Assembly: GCA_947626225.1 (NCBI GenBank)
Contig: CANQRH010000002.1
Coordinates: forward strand, 186,001 to 250,000
Source of the DNA: Candidatus Gastranaerophilales bacterium
Lineage (GTDB): Bacteria > Cyanobacteriota > Vampirovibrionia > Gastranaerophilales > Gastranaerophilaceae
DNA: 64,000 bases
Reading direction: 5' to 3'
Of the stretch, positions 58,635-64,000 are shown piece by piece. The notes under the pieces are model-generated. The model did no database searches. It was not told where the DNA came from and saw only the letters and a program-made list of their open reading frames with translations. Each line of letters starts with the position of its first letter. Positions within the stretch are counted from its first letter, which is position 1. The translations under genes and the position numbers were made by a program.

Positions 58635-58680
58635 TACTAATATTTTGATATTGTCGGATTAGTAAATCCGACCTACAGAC
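58635..58680. repeat. 46-bp perfect direct repeat, copy 1
   Basis: Identical over 46 bp to 58850-58895. Contains an 8-bp inverted repeat GTCGGATT-AGTA-AATCCGAC. Lies in the 469-bp spacer 58474-58942, which contains no credible gene. Confidence 0.9.
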
Positions 58681-58759
58681 TATGGAGACTGAAATAAACT
58701 CAGCATGACAGAACTTTCGTCTCCTTGTTATTCATTTTTGTCTGAATTAAACCACCACG

Positions 58760-58805
58760 TGTCATCCTGAACCCACCCTATGTCATCCTGAACTTGTTTC
58801 AGGAT
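58760..58805. repeat. GTCATCCTGAAC repeats with palindrome
   Basis: GTCATCCTGAAC occurs twice, the second continuing as ATCCTGAA-CTTG-TTTCAGGAT, a palindromic sequence of the type found dispersed in many bacterial genomes. Confidence 0.7.
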
Positions 58806-58849
58806 CTTTTAAAGAAAGTAGGATGGAATAATTGTCATTCCGCCTATCC

Positions 58850-58895
58850 TACTAATATTTTGATATTGTCGGATTAGTAAATCCGACCTACAGAC
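58850..58895. repeat. 46-bp perfect direct repeat, copy 2
   Basis: Identical to 58635-58680. Flanked by a shared CTTTTAAAGAAAG and TAGGATGG, so the spacer is a mosaic of short repeats. Confidence 0.9.
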
Positions 58896-58942
58896 CTTTT
58901 AAAGAAAGAATGTAGGATGGGCATACATGCCCAACTTACAGG

Positions 58943-61228
58943 CTAATCAACATCAACAGGTTCACGCATAATTTTTTCTATTGCTTCTCTCGCGGTAAAA
59001 GCAAGTGCTTCCGGGACATTTTCAATTGTTGTAAACTGCCTTAAAACATCAACTACACGTTTAAAAGAGCGAACAATATCTCCTTCACCCATATCGACCT
59101 GCTCGGTAATTGTTTCCCATTCGGCACCTTCAACCCAAAGCTCAATAAGTGAACTGAAATACGGGTTTATATACATTGGAGAATCAACATTGTGACGGCT
59201 TTGAACTTTTTCAATTTTTCGTCTTATATTGCGGATAAGATTTAATGTTTTGCGAACTGTTTGCGACATCGGAAGATAGGGAATATCAATTCGCAAATCT
59301 TCGGTAGTAACGGCACAAATTACTGCTGCCAGCTGAGAGGGCGTAAGATTATCAAGCACGTTAGAAAATATAATTTCAGCAAGAAAAAGCTCGTTTTCAG
59401 AGCGGATTTGAGAAGTTGTAATCCCGCAATCAGTCGGATAATCATTGTGCAAATAACCGAAATCAATTAAAACAGCCCTGTGCGATAAAAATTTATTCCA
59501 GAAAATATCTTTTTGACGCTCCATTTCTTTTTTCAGCTTTGCCTGTCTGATATCAATTCTTGCAAGCACTTCGAGATTTTTGGCATGCTTTTTATATCTG
59601 TTGCAGTTATCACAAGGATAAGAATGAAGCTGTTCAAGCAAGGCCTTGTTTGAATCCTTGAATGCCAAAACTTCGGCAGAAAGCGGACGTTTTTTACTCT
59701 GTTCCTGTTTACATATTTTTTTATAAGTCTGCCTGTTTTGGACATACAAATGACGAAGCTTATCATATTTCAAAAATTCTTCATCCGAAATTTTATGAAC
59801 ACAGGCAAAAGCTCGTTCTTCCCGTTCGCGCTCATTTATTTCATACTGCTTCAAAAGCGGTTGAAGCCGTGTACCCGATGAGAAATATCCGAAACTTTTT
59901 AATATGAGTTCTTTTGCTTCATCAAGCGAAAAGCGCTGTAAGAGATTTAAAACCATTGAATACGAAGGAGAAAATCTGCTTTCTAAGGGATTTGCATCAC
60001 TCAACACGAGTTCCGCGACTTCTTCTGGCGACTGAAATTGGGTGCCGACAATAGTAACATATCCGATTTCGTCCATACCGCGCCTGCCGGCTCTGCCGGA
60101 CATCTGTAAAAATTCACTTGCAGTAAGCATTCTGTGACCGCTGTCGGTGCGTTTGCTTGCAGAGCTGATTACAGTAGAACGTGCAGGCATATTTATTCCG
60201 GCGGCGAGAGTTTCAGTCGCAAAAACAACTTTTATCAAACCTTTTTGAAAAAGTTTTTCAACAAGATTTTTCCATGCCGGAAGAAGTCCTGCATGGTGCG
60301 ATGCAACTCCGCATAATAAATATTCGATATGTTTATTGTTATAAAGATGCGAATTTTCCGCTATATATTCGTCTATAAATTGCTGTATCCGTGCCCTTTC
60401 ACCTTTTGTAATCAAATCAAGCGATGCACATTTTTCCATCTGTTCATCACATTTTTTACGGGAAAAGGTAAAATAAATCGCCGGCAGCATGTCATTTGCC
60501 TGCAGGTTTCTGATAACATCTTTCACATAAGATTTTTTATTTTGGAATTTTCTGCCGTACAAACGTTTTTCGGGTTTTATTTTATTGTTAAGCTGACCGC
60601 TCGGAGTGAGCAAGGGTAATAATTTTGCGGGCTGAGAGCTGTCAAAGTAATAAAACCTCAAAGGTACGGGACGAAAGTCAGTATCAACGAGTTCCGTTTT
60701 TGAATGTACGGTGTTTATCCAATCGGTAAGCTCTCTTGCATTGGCAACCGTAGCCGAAAGAGCAATAATTTGAACGTTAGTCGGGCAGTAAATAATACTT
60801 TCTTCCCAGACGGTTCCGCGCTGTTCATCATTCATGTAGTGAACTTCATCAAGTACAACGTATTTAACGTCTTTCATATTGTCCGTAACAGAGCCGAAAT
60901 TTGTCCCGTAAAGCATATTTCTGAAAACTTCGGTTGTCATAACAACAATTTGCCCGTTTCGGTTTATTGAGGTGTCGCCCGTCAAAAGTCCGACTTTATC
61001 CTGACCGTATTTTTCACCGAAATCATAATACTTTTGATTAGATAAAGCTTTCAACGGTGTAGTGTAAAATATTCTCTTTCCTTCTTCCAGAGCCCTGTGT
61101 ATGGCATGCTGAGCGATAACCGTTTTGCCCGCACCTGTCGGTGCGCATACGACAACGCTTTTGCCGTTGTTTATATGTTCGCAGGCATCTTTTTGAAAAT
61201 CATCCAGCTCAAACGGAAATGTATACAT
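58943..61228 (-). CDS. DEVH-box RNA helicase, Ski2/Mtr4-like
   Basis: A 761-residue superfamily 2 helicase. Walker A APTGAGKT is at 29-36 and the DEVH box at 127-130 (VVLDEVHYMND). Other motifs are TTPLKALSNQK, ALSATVANARELTDWI, FATETLAAGINMPARS and QMSGRAGRRGMDEIGY. A Cys-containing region (CDNCNRYKKH) lies near 550, and a DSHCT-type C-terminal domain ends with WVEGAEWETITEQVDMGEGD and IVRSFKRVVDVLRQ. Eukaryotic relatives feed RNA to the exosome; cyanobacteria and plastids encode similar proteins. A role in RNA turnover or rRNA processing is likely. Confidence 0.92.
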   Translation of the reverse strand: MYTFPFELDDFQKDACEHINNGKSVVVCAPTGAGKTVIAQHAIHRALEEGKRIFYTTPLKALSNQKYYDFGEKYGQDKVGLLTGDTSINRNGQIVVMTTEVFRNMLYGTNFGSVTDNMKDVKYVVLDEVHYMNDEQRGTVWEESIIYCPTNVQIIALSATVANARELTDWINTVHSKTELVDTDFRPVPLRFYYFDSSQPAKLLPLLTPSGQLNNKIKPEKRLYGRKFQNKKSYVKDVIRNLQANDMLPAIYFTFSRKKCDEQMEKCASLDLITKGERARIQQFIDEYIAENSHLYNNKHIEYLLCGVASHHAGLLPAWKNLVEKLFQKGLIKVVFATETLAAGINMPARSTVISSASKRTDSGHRMLTASEFLQMSGRAGRRGMDEIGYVTIVGTQFQSPEEVAELVLSDANPLESRFSPSYSMVLNLLQRFSLDEAKELILKSFGYFSSGTRLQPLLKQYEINEREREERAFACVHKISDEEFLKYDKLRHLYVQNRQTYKKICKQEQSKKRPLSAEVLAFKDSNKALLEQLHSYPCDNCNRYKKHAKNLEVLARIDIRQAKLKKEMERQKDIFWNKFLSHRAVLIDFGYLHNDYPTDCGITTSQIRSENELFLAEIIFSNVLDNLTPSQLAAVICAVTTEDLRIDIPYLPMSQTVRKTLNLIRNIRRKIEKVQSRHNVDSPMYINPYFSSLIELWVEGAEWETITEQVDMGEGDIVRSFKRVVDVLRQFTTIENVPEALAFTAREAIEKIMREPVDVD

Positions 61229-61265
61229 AACTTTATTATGACTTAAAAATCAAGTCATGTAAAAT

Positions 61266-61286
61266 TTTGTTACACAATGTAGCAAA
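61266..61286 (+). promoter_or_regulatory. Shared palindrome, site 1
   Basis: TTTGTTAC-ACAAT-GTAGCAAA: 8-base arms that are complementary except for one position, 75 bp before the start at 61362. The surrounding TCATGTAAAATTTTG and AAAAAATATTT also match the other sites. TTGTTA inside it could be a -35 element, so it may be an operator. Confidence 0.6.
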
Positions 61287-61361
61287 AAATATTTTGTGCA
61301 TTTTTAGTATAAATATCCGAGAAAGTATATGAAAAATAATTTATGAAAAAGGAGAAAAATT

Positions 61362-61922
61362 ATGAAAATAACAATGAATTGTAATTGTCCTCAAAAACCA
61401 TATACATCCCCATCTTTTGGGAGATTTGTATTTTATCAGGGGATTCCGGAACTTATTGCCAGAGGTAACTATTTCAAAGGAGATTGCCCAAATATGGGTT
61501 TAACCCCAAGTCTTTATGAACAAAAAATGAAAACTTTAATGGATATAATTGAAAAGGAAAAATCAAATCCTGTTGTGACCGAAATTCGATCCAATCCCGG
61601 AGGATATACGCTTTCAGCTGTTTCTTTTATATCCAGAGGAGACAGTTCCGACATTAAACGTTTTACTTTTGATTCTGCAAAAGAAGATATATGTGATTTT
61701 CTCAGAAATGTATCAGAAGAAATTCGTTATATGGTCAAATATGCTGACGATTCAAACCGCAGCACATCATTCGGCTTTTTAAAGTTGAAAGATATTTATA
61801 CGCAAAAATTAAAGGACGTTATTAACAGCCCGTCAACTAAAAATGAACCCGATAGTTTTCAAGAAAAATGCTATAAAAAATTATATCAAATTCTGAATGA
61901 TAACCCTGATTTTTTCAAATAA
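61362..61922 (+). CDS. NCNCP-tagged small protein, long form 1
   Basis: A 186-residue protein. It starts MKITMNCNCPQKPYTSPSFG, the tag shared with its neighbours. The remainder is a compact alpha/beta-looking domain: LYEQKMKTLMDIIEKEKSNP, a strand-like GGYTLSAVSFISRGDSS, ICDFLRNVSEEIRYMVKYAD and a C-terminal helix QEKCYKKLYQIL. The next protein (61964) is a diverged paralogue with the same order of elements. No signal peptide, no membrane segment and no family I know. AAGGAG precedes the start, and palindrome site 1 lies upstream. Confidence 0.75.
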   Translation: MKITMNCNCPQKPYTSPSFGRFVFYQGIPELIARGNYFKGDCPNMGLTPSLYEQKMKTLMDIIEKEKSNPVVTEIRSNPGGYTLSAVSFISRGDSSDIKRFTFDSAKEDICDFLRNVSEEIRYMVKYADDSNRSTSFGFLKLKDIYTQKLKDVINSPSTKNEPDSFQEKCYKKLYQILNDNPDFFK

Positions 61923-61963
61923 AAATGTGTAAAATAACTCATAACAATTAAAGGAAAAAAATT

Positions 61964-62509
61964 ATGAAAGTAACAATGAATTGTAATTGCCCGTCCAAAC
62001 CTTGTGCATCCCCGACATTTGGGGCATTCCTTATACAACCTGAACTGATGAAAGATATTGCAAACGGTCATTTTTTCAAATATCCTTACGATCGTTTTTC
62101 GCCGAGAATTTATGAAAAGAAAATGTGGACTTTATTCCATATAATCAATTCAGACAAATTAAATCCGGTTATAAACCGTATAAGCTACGATAAAAACAAG
62201 TCCATACAAGCCGAGTGCTTTTTTATTCGTTCAAACGGTACAGATAATGTAAAATACATTTTTGACAGTGATAAATTTGAGATATGTGAATTTTTCAAAT
62301 TTATATCGGATGAAACACGCTATACGCACAGATTCGGTGACGACCCAACCCGCACTTTGGCGTCAGCTTTTGATGATTTGAAAAAAATCTATTTGAAAAA
62401 ATTTGATGAAGTAACCAACAGATTATCAACTGCCGAGCAAATAGAAAACTTTAAGCAGACATGCCATAAAAGGTTACAACACCTTATTATAGGTAACTAC
62501 GATGAATGA
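61964..62509 (+). CDS. NCNCP-tagged small protein, long form 2
   Basis: A 181-residue paralogue of the preceding protein, beginning MKVTMNCNCPSKPCASPTFG. Shared elements include YEKKMWTLFHIINSDKLNPV, VKYIFDSDKFEICEFFKFIS, DETRY and the C-terminal FKQTCHKRLQHL. Overall identity is low outside the first 20 residues, judged by eye at roughly one third. It follows after 41 bp with its own AAAGGA site and no palindrome, so it is probably transcribed with the first. A terminator follows. Confidence 0.75.
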   Translation: MKVTMNCNCPSKPCASPTFGAFLIQPELMKDIANGHFFKYPYDRFSPRIYEKKMWTLFHIINSDKLNPVINRISYDKNKSIQAECFFIRSNGTDNVKYIFDSDKFEICEFFKFISDETRYTHRFGDDPTRTLASAFDDLKKIYLKKFDEVTNRLSTAEQIENFKQTCHKRLQHLIIGNYDE

Positions 62510-62541
62510 CAGTCGTGTATTAATTCTAAAATCAGTACAAT

Positions 62542-62569
62542 AAAAAAGAGCCTTTAAAAGGCTCTTTTT
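62542..62569 (+). terminator. Terminator after the two long-form genes
   Basis: AAAAAAGAGCCTTT paired with AAAGGCTCTTTTT, a long stem with T run, separating the long-form genes from the short-form genes. Confidence 0.88.
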
Positions 62570-62697
62570 ATATCTTGGCAAATCCCGTGTATTTTCTTAA
62601 AACTTCAGAGATTATAATTGTTTGGCTTGTGCGATGTTTTCAACTATCGCCGCAAAAAAGTTCTGCCATACTTAACCGAAATAAAGACTTGTAAAAT

Positions 62698-62718
62698 TTT
62701 GTTACACTATGTAGCAAA
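62698..62718 (+). promoter_or_regulatory. Shared palindrome, site 2
   Basis: TTTGTTAC-ACTAT-GTAGCAAA, 43 bp before the start at 62762. Arms identical to sites 1 and 3; only the 5-base spacer differs. Confidence 0.6.
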
Positions 62719-62761
62719 GAAGATATTTAGGGGTTTTAATAAATGAGAAAGGAAAAACAAT

Positions 62762-63148
62762 ATGAAGACAAACTTAAATTGCAACTGCCCGAAACCGCAA
62801 TTCGGTATGGCAATACACTACTCAAACAATAGTGTTCAACGTGTAATCAAGTCCAGAATCAAATCTTTAAACGATATTGATAAATTAAACGACATATTAA
62901 AAAAGCAAAAAGAAAACTTGAAAGTTGATATAAGTCTTTTTGCCAACGAAAAAACAGGTAAACTGAGCGCTGATGTTTATACGACAAACTACACCATGAG
63001 CAAATTTTATAAAAGCTATTCGGAAAATTTCTTCAACAGATTATTTAACAACAGTCCCGTGAAGTTTATTGAAAAAATGGCAAATATCGCAGATAAACAA
63101 GAAAGTAAGATAAAAAACGAAGAAATCTTAAATAAGATAATTTTCTAA
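62762..63148 (+). CDS. NCNCP-tagged small protein, short form 1
   Basis: A 128-residue protein starting MKTNLNCNCPKPQFGMAIH. The body is predicted mostly helical with a strand pair: KSLNDIDKLNDILKKQKENL, then VDISLFANEKTGKLSADVY, then YSENFFNRLF and a C-terminal helix FIEKMANIADKQESKI. About two thirds of positions match the next gene. The tag resembles the long forms but the body does not align. No signal peptide or membrane segment. GAAAGGA precedes the start. Confidence 0.75.
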   Translation: MKTNLNCNCPKPQFGMAIHYSNNSVQRVIKSRIKSLNDIDKLNDILKKQKENLKVDISLFANEKTGKLSADVYTTNYTMSKFYKSYSENFFNRLFNNSPVKFIEKMANIADKQESKIKNEEILNKIIF

Positions 63149-63245
63149 AAACCTCGGGGATAACGATTGCCGTCAGCTTGCTGATAGTTTTAAACTATCG
63201 TCGCAAAGGTTTTGCAAACCTGAACGAAATCAAATCATGTAAAAT

Positions 63246-63266
63246 TTTGTTACACTAAGTAGCAAA
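63246..63266 (+). promoter_or_regulatory. Shared palindrome, site 3
   Basis: TTTGTTAC-ACTAA-GTAGCAAA, 43 bp before the start at 63310, in the same context as site 2. Confidence 0.6.
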
Positions 63267-63309
63267 AAAGATATTTAGAGGTTTTAATAAATGAGAAAGG
63301 GAAACCAAT

Positions 63310-63696
63310 ATGAAGACAAATTTAAATTGTAACTGCCCGAAACCGCAATTCGGTATGGCAATACACGTAGGCGATAATAATGTTAAAAGTGTACTCAAAT
63401 CCAGAGTAAAATCTTTAAAGGATGTTGAAAAAATAAACGATATATTTCAAAAGCAAAAAGGAAACTCTAAAGTTGACATAAGTCTTTTTGCAAACGACAA
63501 AACAGGTAAACTGAGCGCTAATGTTTATGCAAAAGAATACTCTGACACCGGTTTTTATAAAAACTATTCGGAAAATTTTTTCAGCATATTATTTAGAAGT
63601 CCCGTTAAGTTTATTGAAAAATTAGCAAAAGTTGCAGATAAAGAAGAAGCAAAAATCTTAAAAAAAGAAGAAATTGTAAATAAGCTGAATTTCTAA
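63310..63696 (+). CDS. NCNCP-tagged small protein, short form 2
   Basis: A 128-residue paralogue of the gene at 62762, identical over the first 19 residues (MKTNLNCNCPKPQFGMAIH) and in VDISLFAN and SPVKFIEK blocks. Substitutions cluster in the surface-like helices, and two small gaps compensate in length, so both copies look intact and under constraint. Start site AAAGGG. It is followed after 24 bp by a further related gene. Confidence 0.75.
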   Translation: MKTNLNCNCPKPQFGMAIHVGDNNVKSVLKSRVKSLKDVEKINDIFQKQKGNSKVDISLFANDKTGKLSANVYAKEYSDTGFYKNYSENFFSILFRSPVKFIEKLAKVADKEEAKILKKEEIVNKLNF

Positions 63697-63720
63697 TAAG
63701 CAAATACGAGGTAAATTTTC

Positions 63721-64000
63721 ATGAACGTAAATTTTAACGGCAATTATGCTAACCCTAAAACAACACCGTCATTCGGTGCTATTAATATATCTGAAACTGC
63801 AAGACGTGTGCTTAAAAAATCATTATCAACCGAACAGATAAATGATTTGCAAAATATTATTAAAAAATGCAATGAAAATAAATTCGTTGATATTTATATA
63901 TCATCCGAGACAAATGAGAAATCATTACATGCAGCCATAGGGCCGGCATTAGATATCGGTGACCATATTCGCAGAAGTTTATCAAGCATTCCTAAATCCT
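63721..64000 (+). CDS. Related small protein, 3' end outside window
   Basis: Starts at ATG 63721 after GAGGTAAA and stays open to the window edge (93 codons visible). Begins MNVNFNGNYANPKTTPSFGA, where the cysteines of the NCNCP tag are replaced by Gly and Tyr but the Pro-x-Phe-Gly part is kept. The body resembles the short forms: RRVLKKSLSTEQINDLQNII, then FVDIYISSETNEKSLHAAIG. It has no palindrome of its own and probably shares the transcript of the preceding gene. Confidence 0.7.
   Translation, partial: MNVNFNGNYANPKTTPSFGAINISETARRVLKKSLSTEQINDLQNIIKKCNENKFVDIYISSETNEKSLHAAIGPALDIGDHIRRSLSSIPKS

Larger units (their letters stand above)
62690..63148 (+). repeat. Tandem duplication unit A (leader plus gene)
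   Basis: The leader with palindrome and the whole 128-codon gene recur at 63238-63696. The offset is exactly 548 bp at both ends. The leader and first 60 bases of the gene are nearly identical; the rest has diverged. Confidence 0.85.
63238..63696 (+). repeat. Tandem duplication unit B (leader plus gene)
   Basis: Second copy of the unit at 62690-63148. The sequence just before it (about 63170-63225) contains a perfect palindrome GATAGTTT-T-AAACTATC, of which unit A has a decayed form. Confidence 0.85.

Noticed and set aside
62742-62831. Short upstream frame starting ATGAGAAAGGA overlapping the start of short form 1
   Set aside because: The duplicate at 63290 stops after 13 codons instead of 29, so the frame is not conserved; the stretch is better read as leader and ribosome-binding site.

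Overview
The window is AT-rich, gene-dense bacterial chromosome. Several features point to the non-photosynthetic cyanobacterial lineage (Melainabacteria, probably gut-type Gastranaerophilales): an ATP synthase operon ending at atpG with no atpD/atpC behind it, dnaA linked to ruvA rather than dnaN, a DEVH Ski2-type helicase, a GH57/DUF3536 protein, and many short N-terminally tagged proteins of no recognised family. This placement is an inference from gene content and order; no rRNA gene is present to confirm it.

Layout. 1-3.4 kb: atpF(partial)-atpH-atpA-atpG. 3.4-5.8 kb: rlmH, an MscS channel and bioB. 5.8-6.7 kb: a tRNA-Gly locus with duplicated tRNA-end/terminator copies and a possible small RNA. 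6.7-11.2 kb: parvulin, M24 peptidase, SpoU methyltransferase, dnaA, ruvA. 11.2-15 kb: prepilin peptidase, a group 3 sigma factor, gatC, pyrG. 15-20.9 kb: a winged-helix protein, an exported protein, GH57, a cysteine-cluster protein and a Q-rich HEAT-type protein with a coupled partner. 20.9-30.3 kb: isochorismatase-like hydrolase, degenerate REC-GGDEF protein, ftsEX, half a transketolase, a second Pro/Gln-rich HEAT-type protein, folE2, thioredoxin, a group 2 sigma factor and a nucleoside transporter. 30.3-43.1 kb: membrane-anchored GT5 glycosyltransferase, DUF3137-like protein, tRNA-Lys, a double-HTH protein, pth, TPR protein, PilC/GspF, an M49-like peptidase, dgkA-ybeY-pgpH. 43.3-55.4 kb: an uncharacterised two-gene unit, YitT, cdaA, lysA, a small Asn/Gly/Tyr-rich protein, two tandem pilins, mnmG, mgtE, an LCP protein. 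55.3-61.2 kb: two tRNA-Arg genes, tcdA, a NhaC-type antiporter, thyX, a repeat-rich spacer and the helicase. 61.3-64 kb: a tandem cluster of at least five small proteins starting with a Cys/Asn-rich tag and a Phe-Gly motif.

Functional links. CdaA and the PgpH-type HD protein are a likely synthase/phosphodiesterase pair for cyclic di-AMP. Prepilin peptidase, PilC/GspF and two pilins belong to one type IV pilus or type II secretion-like machine. GH57 and GT5 suggest alpha-glucan metabolism. FtsEX, LCP, DgkA and LysA concern envelope and wall.

The least explained part is the 61.3-64 kb cluster. Three of its genes are preceded by the same palindrome (TTTGTTAC-N5-GTAGCAAA), one gene and its leader are tandemly duplicated at an exact 548-bp offset, and the proteins share only their first ~20 residues. 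This is the best candidate here for an undescribed system.
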